Shown: positions 25,973 to 34,305 of the stretch, in pieces
How positions within the stretch are numbered: the stretch's first letter is position 1
Layout of the letters: every line of letters starts with the position of its first letter
NCBI GenBank assembly: GCA_031277855.1
Contig: JAITLO010000013.1
Location: forward strand, 1-64,000
DNA length: 64,000 nucleotides
Direction of reading: 5' to 3'
Source of the DNA: Acidovorax sp.
GTDB taxonomy: Bacteria; Pseudomonadota; Gammaproteobacteria; Burkholderiales; Burkholderiaceae_C
Notes under the pieces: model-generated
The model's input: only the letters and a program-made list of their open reading frames with translations
Database searches by the model: none
What the model was told of the DNA's origin: nothing
Program-made: the position numbers and the translations under genes

Positions 25973-26665
25973 TCAGGCCTGCGGCGCATCGATGCGGTAG
26001 CCCACGCCACGCACCGTGCGGATCAGCGAGTTGGCATCTGGCACATCGATCTTCTGGCGCAAATGGCTGATGTGCACATCGATGATGTTGGTCTCCGGCT
26101 GAAAGTCATACTCCCAGACGTTTTCCAGCACCATGGCCCGCGTCACGGTCTGGCCGGCGTTTTTCACCAGATAGCTCAGCAGCTTGAATTCGCGCGGGTT
26201 CAGGCTGATTTTTTCACCTGCGCGGTAGACCGCATGGCTCAGCAGATTCACATGCAGATCCCCCAGCTGCAGCATGTGCTCGGTCTGGCCCATCACCGTC
26301 GCGCTGCGGCGCATCAAGGCCTCCAGCCGCGCCGCCAGCTCGCCCAGGTAAAAAGGCTTGGTCAGGTAGTCGTCGGCACCAGCCTTGAGGCAGCGTATGC
26401 GCTCCTCGGTTTGCTCCAGCGCGCTCACCACAATCACCGGCGTGCGGTTGGCAATGGCGCGCAGCGCCTTGAGGATATCGATGCCATCCACGCCCATGGG
26501 CAGCATGCGGTCCAAGATGATGCAGTCCCAGGGGCGCGACAGCGCCAGCTGCAGCCCGGCATTGGCTTCGGCGGCATGCGTGATCTGGCACTCCGAATGG
26601 TTCAGGTGCTCCATCACGTACTGGGCATTCGCGCCGTCGTCCTCAATCAACAAAATATGCTTCAT
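25973..26665 (-). CDS. OmpR-family response regulator (TctD-like)
   Basis: A 230-residue regulator. The receiver domain begins MKHILLIEDDGANAQYV with the phosphorylated Asp in CIILDRMLPMG, and the C-terminal winged helix includes HLRQKIDVPDANSLIRTVRGVGYR. The ATG at 26665 is used. It lies 63 bp after tctA on the same strand and directly before the kinase gene, an order like tctD-tctE, which control tricarboxylate uptake in enterobacteria. It probably activates the tctBA promoter near 28680-28790. Confidence 0.88.
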   Translation of the reverse strand: MKHILLIEDDGANAQYVMEHLNHSECQITHAAEANAGLQLALSRPWDCIILDRMLPMGVDGIDILKALRAIANRTPVIVVSALEQTEERIRCLKAGADDYLTKPFYLGELAARLEALMRRSATVMGQTEHMLQLGDLHVNLLSHAVYRAGEKISLNPREFKLLSYLVKNAGQTVTRAMVLENVWEYDFQPETNIIDVHISHLRQKIDVPDANSLIRTVRGVGYRIDAPQA

Positions 26666-26728
26666 CACAAGAAAAAAAAGGCCCCGAGGTTGCACACCAA
26701 AGGGCCATTCTAGAGAGGATATCGGAAC

Positions 26729-28228
26729 TTAAATACGTGGCCTGCGCAGGCTGCCACGCACGAACTTGAACAGCGTCCAGACCAGCATGGCCAGCGTCAC
26801 ATACAGCAAGGTGGCGCTGATGGGACGCTCGAAAAACACCGAAGGATCGCCACGCGAAATCAGCAGGGCGCGGCGCAGATTCTCTTCCACCATAGGCCCC
26901 AGGATATAGCCCAGCAGCAGGGGAGCGGCCTCAAAGCGCAGCAGCATCAGCAAATAGCCCAAGGCCCCCAGCACCGCCACCATATAGATGTCGAAGTGGT
27001 TGTTGTTGACGCTGTACACGCCCAGCGCCACGAACACCAAAATTGCCGGATACAGCCAGGTAAACGGGATGCGCAGCAGCGACACCCAGATGCCGATGGT
27101 GGGAATGTTCAGCAGCACCAGCATGATGTTGCCAATGGCAAAGCTCACCACCAGGCCCCAAAACATCTCGGGCTGCTCGGTAATCAACATGGGCCCGGGG
27201 GTGATGCCGTGAATGATCAGCGCCCCCAGCATGATGGCCATCACCGCATCGCCCGGAATGCCCAGGGACAGCGAAGGCACAAAAGCGGTCTGCGCGGCGG
27301 CGTTGTTGGCCGACTCGGGGGCCGAGATGCCTTGCACCGCACCCTGGCCAAACTCCTCGGGGTTCTTGGCCACACGCTTTTCAATGGCGTAGGACATAAA
27401 GGCCGCAATCGACGGACCCACGCCAGGCAGCGCACCCAGGGCAGAACCCAGGGCCGAGCCGCGCAGCATGGCGGGATAGGAGCGCTTCATTTCCTGGCGC
27501 GTGGGGATCATGGAGCGCAGCGTGACCGACTCCACCTTCTGCGTTTCATCCTGACCATGGATGTTGCGCACCACTTCCGACACACCGAACAAGCCCATGG
27601 CCAGCGCCACCAGATTGATGCCATCCATCAATTCCGGAATATCGAAGGTAAAGCGTGCAATACCGGTGTTCACATCCGTTCCCACCATGCCCAGCAACAC
27701 CCCCATGACCACCATGGCCAGGCCCTTGACGGGCGAGCCCGCGCCAATGGACGACGCAGCCACCAGGCCCATCACCATCATGGCAAACAACTCGGCCGGG
27801 CCAAACTTCAGGCCCACTTCGGCAATCACCGGCGAGAACAGCACCAGCAGCAGCAGGCCGATCATGGCGCCCGCCAGCGATGCAATCGTGGTGATGAACA
27901 GCGCAACCCCCGCCTTGCCTTTTTTGGCCATGGGATAGCCATCCAGACAGGTCACCGCGGAAGCCGGCCCACCCGGCAGATTCATCAGAATCGACGCCGT
28001 AGACCCTCCATATTGCGAGCCGTAGTAGACGCCGGCCAGCATCACGATGGCCGAGGTGGGAGACATGTGGTATGTCATGGGCAGCAGCAGCGAAATGGCC
28101 GCCAAGGCACCAATGCCGGGCAACACCCCTACCGCAGTCCCGAGAAAAACACCCAGAAAACAAAACCAGAGAATGGCGGGGTCCGACGCAACCTGCAAAC
28201 CCAAGAGGAGATTATTGAATAATTCCAT
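26729..28228 (-). CDS. tctA: TctA-type large membrane subunit of tripartite transporter
   Basis: A 499-residue integral membrane protein of the TctA family, the main translocation subunit of tripartite tricarboxylate transporters. The conserved glycine-rich loops GTAVGVLPGIGALAAIS and ALGALPGVGPSIAAFMSY are both present, along with about 12 helices. It follows tctB with a 2-nt gap. No periplasmic TctC/Bug receptor is nearby, so it must use a receptor encoded elsewhere. In Comamonas sp. E6 the TpiBA pair works in this way with TphC to import terephthalate and other acids, which is a possible parallel. Confidence 0.9.
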   Translation of the reverse strand: MELFNNLLLGLQVASDPAILWFCFLGVFLGTAVGVLPGIGALAAISLLLPMTYHMSPTSAIVMLAGVYYGSQYGGSTASILMNLPGGPASAVTCLDGYPMAKKGKAGVALFITTIASLAGAMIGLLLLVLFSPVIAEVGLKFGPAELFAMMVMGLVAASSIGAGSPVKGLAMVVMGVLLGMVGTDVNTGIARFTFDIPELMDGINLVALAMGLFGVSEVVRNIHGQDETQKVESVTLRSMIPTRQEMKRSYPAMLRGSALGSALGALPGVGPSIAAFMSYAIEKRVAKNPEEFGQGAVQGISAPESANNAAAQTAFVPSLSLGIPGDAVMAIMLGALIIHGITPGPMLITEQPEMFWGLVVSFAIGNIMLVLLNIPTIGIWVSLLRIPFTWLYPAILVFVALGVYSVNNNHFDIYMVAVLGALGYLLMLLRFEAAPLLLGYILGPMVEENLRRALLISRGDPSVFFERPISATLLYVTLAMLVWTLFKFVRGSLRRPRI

Positions 28229-28230
28229 TT

Positions 28231-28671
28231 TTAGAATTCAGGAAACATGGAAATGGTCATATCCAGACCGAGAACAAAAATCACCGAGGTCACCACGGAA
28301 ATCACGGCAGCGATCATGAATCGCTTGATCAAAGGCATGGGTTTTGGCACGCTGGCAATCAGCACGGCAATCATGGTACTGAAAAATACCCCCATGATAT
28401 TGAGCGTGAAAGCAAAAACCACCAGGGACAGCAGCGATGCGATCAAGCTGTCCCAATGCACTTCTATGCGCTCGCCCTTGCGGAAGAAGGCGGGAATCAT
28501 GATGCAAATACCAAGCACCACCAGAATGCAGCCCAGCACCACGGGTATATAACCCGGCCCCATGCGCCCTGCCGTGCCAAAAGTGTATTCAGACCCCACC
28601 AGGGTGAAATAAATACCCACGGTGGCGACAAATAAACCGGCCAATATGTCTCTTATATCTCTATCTAACAT
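28231..28671 (-). CDS. tctB: TctB-type small membrane subunit of tripartite transporter
   Basis: A 146-residue membrane protein with four predicted helices, the size and layout of TctB. The start MLDRDIRDILAGL at 28671 has GGAGG about 5 nt upstream. It precedes tctA in the same operon. TctB-family proteins are poorly conserved in sequence, so the call rests on size, topology and the adjacent tctA. Confidence 0.85.
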   Translation of the reverse strand: MLDRDIRDILAGLFVATVGIYFTLVGSEYTFGTAGRMGPGYIPVVLGCILVVLGICIMIPAFFRKGERIEVHWDSLIASLLSLVVFAFTLNIMGVFFSTMIAVLIASVPKPMPLIKRFMIAAVISVVTSVIFVLGLDMTISMFPEF

Positions 28672-28762
28672 GCAACCTCCGTTCGTAGAGGATGCCCATT
28701 GTCTTGATCGATCAGATGAAAGTCGTACGCACAATTACCTAGAATTGCATGCATTAATTTTG

Positions 28763-28781
28763 TTTAATTTTCAAAATTAAA
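28763..28781. promoter_or_regulatory. Palindrome upstream of tctB
   Basis: A perfect inverted repeat TTTAATTTT-C-AAAATTAAA lies about 90 nt upstream of the tctB start in AT-rich DNA. It could be a regulator site or part of an upstream promoter element. No matching site is known to me. Confidence 0.35.
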
Positions 28782-29043
28782 AACAATTAACTATTCCCAT
28801 AAAAACCGCAATCAGTCGCTCAAAGATTAAAGCCCATTAATCTTTCGATCCCAAAACACGGTGTGTATGGAAAAAAAATAATTCCCATTGCCGCACTCCA
28901 AAGGTCTTTCTGCAGGCCGTGAAGCCTGCGACCCGGGCCTGCTCCCCGTGCGAACACGGCCTTGAAATATGTAACAGCCACACCGGAAAAAGCACCCAGC
29001 GCACACTCACTTTCCTGTAGCTGCTTATGCGCTCTGCACAAGC

Positions 29044-29067
29044 TTTTGCAGTTGATTTCATGCAAAA
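29044..29067. promoter_or_regulatory. Dyad operator upstream of the OmpA-like lipoprotein
   Basis: A perfect TTTTGCA-N10-TGCAAAA dyad ends 32 nt before the start codon of the lipoprotein gene, over the place where the promoter or early leader should be. A dimeric regulator could bind here. A short stem ATCGG-GCCTT-CCGAT followed by a T-run lies just downstream at 29076-29094. Confidence 0.4.
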
Positions 29068-29099
29068 TCGCTACCATCGGGCCTTCCGATTTTTGTTAC

Positions 29100-29759
29100 A
29101 TGCAATCCACCATGCTGCGCTGCAAGCCCGTGCGACCTCTGGCCCTGGCGGCCATCCTGGCCCTGAGTGCCTGCCAAAACACCACGCCCACCCAGCGCCA
29201 TACCGCCACCGGCGCGGCTGTGGGTGCCGTGGCCGGTGCCGGTGTGGCCCATGCCACGGGAGGCAAGGCAGCTACCGGCGCCGTGGTGGGAGCGGCCATA
29301 GGCGGCACTGCGGGCTATCTGTGGTCCAAAAACATGGAACGCCAAAAGCAGGAGCTGGAGCGTTCCACCCAGGGCACGGGCATCAAGGTGACGCGCACGG
29401 ATGACAACCGCCTGAAGCTGAACTTGCCCGCCGACATCACCTTCAACAGCTATAGCGCCGTGCTCAGGCCCCAGGCACGCACCGTACTCAACAGCTTTGC
29501 CAACAGCCTGCGCCGCAACCCCACGGCCCAGGTGCTGATCGTGGGCCATGCCGACAGCAGCGGCAACGCTGCCAGCAACGAAACCCTGTCGCTGCAGCGG
29601 GCCAACACCACGCGCAGCTATATCTTCAGCCGCAAGGTGCAAGGCCCGCGCATACAAACCGAGGGCCGCGGCGCGCGCGAGCCGATTGCCAGCAACTACA
29701 CCGAAGCCGGCCGTGCCCAGAATCGGCGGGTGGAGATTTTTGTGATGGAGAGCAAATAA
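29100..29759 (+). CDS. OmpA/Pal-family lipoprotein with glycine zipper
   Basis: A 219-residue outer-membrane lipoprotein. The signal ends in LALSAC, so the mature protein starts at a lipidated Cys. Next comes a glycine-zipper segment (GAAVGAVAGAGVAHATGG and VVGAAIGGTAGY), then an OmpA-like peptidoglycan-binding domain with VGHADSSGNAASNETLSLQRA and GRGAREPIASNYTEAGRAQNRRVEI. An in-frame ATG at 29112 is an alternative start; neither has a clear ribosome-binding site. It is similar in plan to YiaD-type proteins that anchor the envelope to peptidoglycan. Confidence 0.88.
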   Translation: MQSTMLRCKPVRPLALAAILALSACQNTTPTQRHTATGAAVGAVAGAGVAHATGGKAATGAVVGAAIGGTAGYLWSKNMERQKQELERSTQGTGIKVTRTDDNRLKLNLPADITFNSYSAVLRPQARTVLNSFANSLRRNPTAQVLIVGHADSSGNAASNETLSLQRANTTRSYIFSRKVQGPRIQTEGRGAREPIASNYTEAGRAQNRRVEIFVMESK

Positions 29760-29762
29760 ACA

Positions 29763-29830
29763 CCCCCTGAGCCGCCTACGGCGCCTTCCCCCCAGGGGGA
29801 CGACGGCCTTTACTGCGGGGCGGCCCTTGC
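29763..29830 (+). repeat. Dispersed palindromic repeat, copy 1
   Basis: The block begins CCCCCTGAGCCGCCTACGGC and continues to CCCCCCAGGGGG, forming a hairpin with an inner GCCG-CCTA-CGGC stem. After a variable stretch it ends in GCGGGGCGGCCCTTGC. A second copy with the same two blocks lies at 62834-62915 on the other strand. It sits directly after the lipoprotein gene, where it may also act as a terminator. Confidence 0.65.
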
Positions 29831-29927
29831 TGGCCGTCCCGCACCTGGAGCGCGCCAGTTTTATGGGCGGTGGGTGGAGCACAGTACCGTGGAGAACTGA
29901 AATTTTCCCTGGGTCGCCTGCCAAACC

Positions 29928-29948
29928 GTCCCTCTGAAATAGAGGGAC
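29928..29948. terminator. Hairpin downstream of the methyltransferase gene
   Basis: A perfect 8-bp stem GTCCCTCT-GAAAT-AGAGGGAC lies about 60 nt past the stop of the leftward methyltransferase gene. The T-run is poor, so termination is only possible. Confidence 0.35.
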
Positions 29949-30008
29949 AAGGCAACGACAGCCTTGCCTGGGGCAGTCCATGCTGCTGCGGCCGGAATAA
30001 GTCCTGGC

Positions 30009-30773
30009 TCAAGCCCTGTCCAGGGGCCTGGTTCCCACCAGCACCGGCTGATAAAAACAGCCATCCAGACGTTGCACCTGCACAAAGCCCGCGGCCTGCA
30101 TCAGCTCGCACAGGCGTTGGGTGGAGACGGCGTAATAGCGCGAGCGCATGACATGGGTGTGCACCTGGCCTGTGGCTAGGTCTTCTTCGACCACAAAGAA
30201 CGAGAAGTCGTAGTGGCTGCCCTCAAAATCCCAGACCTGGAACAGCACATAGCGCTTGCCGTCTTCCACGCGTGCGCCGTAGTGCTTGACCAGGTTGCGG
30301 CCGCGCGCCTCCTGGGCGTAATCGCGGACGGTGATCAGGCAGCCGCCACCGGGCTTGAGGCAGGCAAAGAACTGTCTGAAGGCCTGCAGCAAGTCCTCAT
30401 CGTTCAATAGATGCGGCACGGCGTTGTCGCAAGCCATGAGCACATCGAAACCACCACCGTGCAAGGCATGGGCCTGGCGCATATCCCCGACCTTGAGCGC
30501 CAGTGTGAGCTGCCGCTTTTCAGCTTCAACGCGGGCGCGCTCCACTTCCTTGTGGGACAGGTCGGACGCCACCACGGTGTAGCCCAAGGCAGCCAGCCCC
30601 AGGGCCTGGGTGCCAATGCCACAGGCCACATCCAGCACCTGGTGGGCGCCCGGCCAGTGTCGCTGCACCACATGGTCGAGCTGCTCCGCCTGCAGTGCCA
30701 TGCTGCGGTCCCAGTCTGGGTAAATCAGGTGGTAGTGCGGAGCGAATGCGTCGTAGAAATCCATGGTCGTCAT
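30009..30773 (-). CDS. Class I SAM-dependent methyltransferase
   Basis: A 254-residue protein with the Rossmann methyltransferase fold. Motif I is LDVACGIGTQALGLAALGY, the acidic motif II end is VVASDLS, and FDVLMACDNAVPHL and LKPGGGCLITVRDY match motifs IV-V. It starts MTTMDFYDAFAPHYHLIYPDW, as in relatives annotated as glycine/sarcosine-type N-methyltransferases. The substrate is not established. It is monocistronic and lies next to the HxlR module. Confidence 0.83.
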   Translation of the reverse strand: MTTMDFYDAFAPHYHLIYPDWDRSMALQAEQLDHVVQRHWPGAHQVLDVACGIGTQALGLAALGYTVVASDLSHKEVERARVEAEKRQLTLALKVGDMRQAHALHGGGFDVLMACDNAVPHLLNDEDLLQAFRQFFACLKPGGGCLITVRDYAQEARGRNLVKHYGARVEDGKRYVLFQVWDFEGSHYDFSFFVVEEDLATGQVHTHVMRSRYYAVSTQRLCELMQAAGFVQVQRLDGCFYQPVLVGTRPLDRA

Positions 30774-30814
30774 CCAAGGTCAGCACAGCATAGCAAAGCA
30801 GAACTTGCCCCATG

Positions 30815-30852
30815 AAAAAGCTGCAAGTGCTTGTGTACCAAGCACTTGCAGC
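30815..30852 (-). terminator. Intrinsic terminator of the HxlR gene
   Basis: A perfect 14-bp stem GCTGCAAGTGCTTG / CAAGCACTTGCAGC with a 5-nt loop is followed on the minus strand by TTTTT. It lies 20 nt past the HxlR stop codon. Confidence 0.85.
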
Positions 30853-30908
30853 TCTTGATTGGAGAGTGACGTTTACCTCATTGGGAAAATAGCGTGGGGT
30901 TTGACGGC
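30831..30908. repeat. Direct repeat A, copy of the parC 3' end
   Basis: This stretch aligns with 31900-31976 over its whole length with about three of four bases identical, including AGCTCTTGATT and CGTTTAC. In 31900-31976 the sequence is the last codons, stop and terminator stem of parC. Here the same sequence forms the last codons (KPHAIFPMR, against KPNAIFRVE in ParC), stop and terminator of the HxlR gene. Confidence 0.65.
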
Positions 30909-31268
30909 CCCGCCATTGCCTGTGGCTTGGCTCTCCCCCACCCCATAAGACCACACTTCCAACTGGTCCAGGATGCGAAGAAGACTCTGCCCAGAAGGGC
31001 TCAGACTGTAGCTCACCTCTCTGGGGAAAACGGGTTGAGGACAACGCTCCAACAAACCCCGCATTTCTAGCCCCAGCAGCCGCTCTGACAACACTTTGGA
31101 AGAAACACCTGGGAGCGCGGCAACAAGCTCGCTGTGCCGTTTTCGCCCAGCTTGCAGATGCCATAGCAGCAGCGCATTCCAGCGGTGCCCGAGAAAGGTC
31201 AGCCAATCTTCCACAGGGCACTCGGGCGGGCGCCGAGGAACAGGTGCGTCCAATGTGTATTCACTCAT
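30873..31268 (-). CDS. HxlR-family transcriptional regulator
   Basis: A 131-residue winged-helix regulator of the HxlR (DUF24) family. It has CPVEDWLTFLGHRWNALLLWHL, then KVLSERLLGLEMRGLLER and REVSYSLSPSGQSLL. Such proteins usually sense thiol-reactive or quinone compounds through an N-terminal Cys; Cys17 is in the expected place. The last nine residues are derived from a duplicated parC tail rather than the family. The start at 31268 has AGAAGAG upstream. It is divergent from a SnoaL-like gene, with a palindrome between them. Confidence 0.87.
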   Translation of the reverse strand: MSEYTLDAPVPRRPPECPVEDWLTFLGHRWNALLLWHLQAGRKRHSELVAALPGVSSKVLSERLLGLEMRGLLERCPQPVFPREVSYSLSPSGQSLLRILDQLEVWSYGVGESQATGNGGAVKPHAIFPMR

Positions 31269-31300
31269 ATCGGCTCTTCTTTGCAGCTTTTCCCATTTGG

Positions 31301-31310
31301 TAAGTACTTA
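31301..31310. promoter_or_regulatory. HxlR operator candidate
   Basis: A perfect palindrome TAAGTACTTA lies 33 nt before the HxlR start and 46 nt before the divergent SnoaL-like start. GTAC-centred palindromes are typical targets of HxlR proteins, so autoregulation and control of the neighbour are likely. Confidence 0.55.
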
Positions 31311-31355
31311 TCGCCGCGTTCAGCATGGCCCTATCGCAACAAAGGAAACGACAGC

Positions 31356-31793
31356 ATGGCACCCGATGTCAGATCACCGGATCGCATGAACGCGGCGTTT
31401 GCCGAGGCATTCAACAGCCGCGACATTGCCAACCTGCTCCAACTGTACGAACCCAAGGCCATGCTGTGCGCCACCCCAAACGGGGCTGCGCAGGTAGGCA
31501 TTGACGCTATCGAAAAAGCGCTGCAGCAGCTGCTAAAAATACCTGGCCGAATGCTCTCACACAACCGCTTCTGCCTCGTTCACGACAACCTTGCGTTGCT
31601 GCGCGCCGATTGGCGATTAGCAGCCGATGACGGTGCCATCGTGGCATCGGGCAGCTCCGCAGAGCTCATCAGAAGACAGAACGATGGCCGCTGGCTCTAC
31701 GTCATAGACCATGCGGTGGGAGCAAGTCTAGAAAGCTTGCCGACTGCAGACGCATTGCCGCAAGAGACTGAGACTGTATGCAAGCCATCTTGA
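31356..31793 (+). CDS. SnoaL/DUF4440-like protein
   Basis: A 145-residue protein with the alpha+beta barrel pattern of the SnoaL-like family: AFAEAFNSRDIANLLQLYEPKA, GIDAIEKALQQLL and DGRWLYVIDHAVG. Members are polyketide cyclases, isomerases or proteins of unknown role. The ATG at 31356 has AAAGGAA upstream. It is divergent from the HxlR gene and probably under its control, so a role in detoxifying a reactive compound is conceivable. GC content looks lower than in neighbouring genes. Confidence 0.75.
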   Translation: MAPDVRSPDRMNAAFAEAFNSRDIANLLQLYEPKAMLCATPNGAAQVGIDAIEKALQQLLKIPGRMLSHNRFCLVHDNLALLRADWRLAADDGAIVASGSSAELIRRQNDGRWLYVIDHAVGASLESLPTADALPQETETVCKPS

Positions 31794-31846
31794 TGTGATG
31801 CCCCTGCTCCATGGCCTGCAAGATGCTGGGTTAACAGCATAGAAAG

Positions 31847-31886
31847 AAAAAGCGGCGGCCTCTTGCGAGAGCCTACCGCTTTTTTT
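31847..31886. terminator. Bidirectional terminator between the SnoaL-like gene and parC
   Basis: Stem AAAAAGCGG / CCGCTTTTT with an inner GGC.CTC pairing and T-runs on both strands. It serves the rightward SnoaL-like gene and, on the other strand, parC. Confidence 0.8.
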
Positions 31887-31899
31887 CAGCCGTAAACGC

Positions 31900-31976
31900 T
31901 TGGTACACAAGCACTTACAGCTCTTGATTTGGGAGTGGCGTTTACTCCACCCGGAAGATGGCGTTGGGCTTGAAGG
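31900..31976. repeat. Direct repeat B, parC 3' end
   Basis: This is the genuine end of parC (codons for KPNAIFRVE and stop) plus part of a stem GTAAACGCTTG-GTACA-CAAGCACTTAC at 31892-31918. It is matched by repeat A at 30831-30908. The HxlR/SnoaL module lies between the two copies. Confidence 0.65.
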
Positions 31977-34305
31977 TCCAGCCCGTGGCCTTGCCCTTGG
32001 CGCCGCGCTTGCCTGCGGCGTTGTTCAGGCTGCGGATTTCCAGGCTTTCTTCCCTGTCCTTGCCACCGCGCCCGCTGCCGGTGATGCGCACGCTGCGGGT
32101 GTAGGCGGCGGCGCCCACCATGCTGGCCTTGTCGTCCAGCTTCATCAGCTGCAGGCCGCGGCCGCTGCTCATGAGCTTCAGCTCGGACAGCGCATAGGTC
32201 AGCACATGGCCATCGCTGGACAGGCAGGCCACATGGGTAGCGGCCGGTATTTCTGCGCCGTCGGCCGTGGTGGCAGGCAGGGCATCGATGACGGAGGGCT
32301 GGCACAGGGTCTCGCCGTCTTGCACGGTGACAAAGCCCTTGCCGGCCTTGTTGCGCGCCACCATGGATTCCAGCTTGGCGATAAAACCGTAGCCACCCGA
32401 GCTGGCCAGCAGCAGCTGGCTGTCGCCGCTACCGGCAAAGTAGGCCGTGATCTGGGTGCCGGCCTCCAGGTCGACCATGGTGGTGACGGGCTGGCCATCG
32501 CCGCGCCCGCCGGGCAGGCTGGAGACAGCCACGCTGTAGACGCGGCCGTTGTCACCGAAGACGATGAGCTGGTCCACCGTGCGGCACTCAAAGGTGGCAC
32601 GCAGCTGGTCGCCGGACTTGAAGCTGAACACCGAGGCCTCATGGCCATGGCCCTGGCGGGTGCGCACCCAGCCCTTGTCGGAGATGACCACGGTGACGGG
32701 CTCGTCCACCACCTTGACCTCGGCCACCACTTTTTTCTCTTCCTGGATCAGGGTGCGGCGGGCATCGCCGAATTCCTTGGCGTCGGCCTTGATTTCCTTG
32801 ACCATCAGGTTGCGCAGCACCTTGCTGTCGTTCAGCAGGTCTTCCAGGCCCTGCTGCTCGCCGCGCAGCGCGACCAGCTCCTGCTCGATCTTGATGGCTT
32901 CCAGCCGCGCCAATTGGCGCAGGCGGATTTCCAGAATGTCCTCTGCCTGGCGTTCGGAGAGATTGAAACGCTCCATCAGCGCGGGCTTGGGCTCGTCGCT
33001 GGCGCGGATCAGGGCAATCACCTCGTCGATGTTCAGCAGCACGGCCTGGCGGCCTTCGAGGATGTGGATACGGTCCAGCACCTTGGCCAGGCGGTATTCG
33101 CTGCGGCGGGTGATGGTGTCCTGGCGGAAGGCGATCCACTCCTCCAGCATCTGGCGCAGCGGCTTTTGCACCGGCTTGCCATCCAGGCCTATGCAGGTCA
33201 TGTTGATGGAGCTGGAGGTCTCCAGGCTGGTGTGGGCCAAGAGCGCCGTCACCAGCTCGGACTGCGGCACCTTGCCGGTCTTGGGCTCGAAGACGATGCG
33301 CACCGGCGCGTCCTTGCTGGACTCGTCACGCACACCGTCCAGCACGGCCAGCATGCTGGCCTTGAGCTGGTTCTGGTCTTGCGTCAGTGCCTTTTTGCCG
33401 GTCTTGACCTTGGGGTTGGTGATGTCCTCAATCTCTTCCAGCACTTTTTGCGTGCTCACGCCCGGGGGCAGCTCGTTCACCACCAGCTGCCACTGGCCAC
33501 GGGCCAGCTCTTCAATCGTCCAACGCGCACGCACCTTCAGGCTGCCACGGCCGCTGCGGTAGGCCTCGGCAATGTCATGGCTGCTGCTGATGATCTGGCC
33601 GCCACCGGGGTAGTCCGGTCCGGGGATCATGTCAAACAGCTCGCCGTCGCTCAGCGCGGGCCGCTTGATCAAGGCCATGCAGGCCTCGGCCACCTCCACC
33701 AGATTGTGGCTAGGGATTTCGGTGGCCAGGCCCACGGCAATGCCGCTGGCGCCATTGAGCAGCGAGAACGGCAGGCGTGCGGGCAGCTGCTGGGGCTCTT
33801 CAGTAGAGCCGTCGTAATTGGGCACAAAGGCCACCGTGCCCTGGTCGATTTCATCGAGCAGCAAGCGGCTGATCTTGGACAGGCGCGCCTCGGTGTAACG
33901 CATGGCGGCAGCGCCGTCGCCGTCGCGGCTGCCGAAGTTGCCCTGGCCATCCACCAGCGGGTAGCGCTGGCTGAAGTCCTGGGCCATGCGCACCAGGGCG
34001 TCGTAAGCCGATTGGTCACCGTGGGGGTGAAAGCGGCCCAGCACATCGCCCACCACGCGGGCGCTTTTGACCGGCTTGGCCGCCGTGTTGCCACCGCTGC
34101 CGCCATAGGACAGGCCCATGCGGTCCATGGCGTACAGAATGCGGCGCTGCACGGGTTTGAGGCCGTCGCTCACGTCCGGCAGTGCGCGGCCCTTGACCAC
34201 GGACAGGGCGTATTCCAGGTAGGCGCGCTGGGCGTAGGCGCCCAGGTCCAGCAAGTCGCCCGCGCTGTCGGGGCGGGCTGATTCCAATGTCAAAAGATCA
34301 CTCAT
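31942..34305 (-). CDS. parC: DNA topoisomerase IV subunit A
   Basis: A 787-residue type IIA topoisomerase A subunit, which cuts and rejoins DNA during chromosome decatenation. The active-site Tyr137 is in [12 protein letters not shown]. The quinolone-determining region is [12 protein letters not shown], with Gln98 and Asp102 where E. coli ParC has Ser80 and Glu84. The C-terminal part is shorter than GyrA, supporting ParC. The ATG at 34305 overlaps the transglycosylase stop as ATGA, so translation is coupled. The parE gene lies upstream in the same direction. Confidence 0.93.
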   Translation of the reverse strand: MSDLLTLESARPDSAGDLLDLGAYAQRAYLEYALSVVKGRALPDVSDGLKPVQRRILYAMDRMGLSYGGSGGNTAAKPVKSARVVGDVLGRFHPHGDQSAYDALVRMAQDFSQRYPLVDGQGNFGSRDGDGAAAMRYTEARLSKISRLLLDEIDQGTVAFVPNYDGSTEEPQQLPARLPFSLLNGASGIAVGLATEIPSHNLVEVAEACMALIKRPALSDGELFDMIPGPDYPGGGQIISSSHDIAEAYRSGRGSLKVRARWTIEELARGQWQLVVNELPPGVSTQKVLEEIEDITNPKVKTGKKALTQDQNQLKASMLAVLDGVRDESSKDAPVRIVFEPKTGKVPQSELVTALLAHTSLETSSSINMTCIGLDGKPVQKPLRQMLEEWIAFRQDTITRRSEYRLAKVLDRIHILEGRQAVLLNIDEVIALIRASDEPKPALMERFNLSERQAEDILEIRLRQLARLEAIKIEQELVALRGEQQGLEDLLNDSKVLRNLMVKEIKADAKEFGDARRTLIQEEKKVVAEVKVVDEPVTVVISDKGWVRTRQGHGHEASVFSFKSGDQLRATFECRTVDQLIVFGDNGRVYSVAVSSLPGGRGDGQPVTTMVDLEAGTQITAYFAGSGDSQLLLASSGGYGFIAKLESMVARNKAGKGFVTVQDGETLCQPSVIDALPATTADGAEIPAATHVACLSSDGHVLTYALSELKLMSSGRGLQLMKLDDKASMVGAAAYTRSVRITGSGRGGKDREESLEIRSLNNAAGKRGAKGKATGWTFKPNAIFRVE

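Larger units (their letters stand above)
28672..29099. other. AT-rich divergent regulatory region, tctB / OmpA-like lipoprotein
   Basis: These 428 bp have no gene and are AT-rich near 28740-28800. They contain palindromes TGATCGATCA near 28704, TGCATGCA at 28746-28753 and a 19-bp one at 28763-28781, all upstream of tctB. A dyad at 29044-29067 lies upstream of the lipoprotein gene. The TctD-like regulator probably acts here. Confidence 0.5.

Noticed and set aside
31900..34281. Rightward frame covering parC
   Set aside because: It is the antisense of parC, without a ribosome-binding site or domain.
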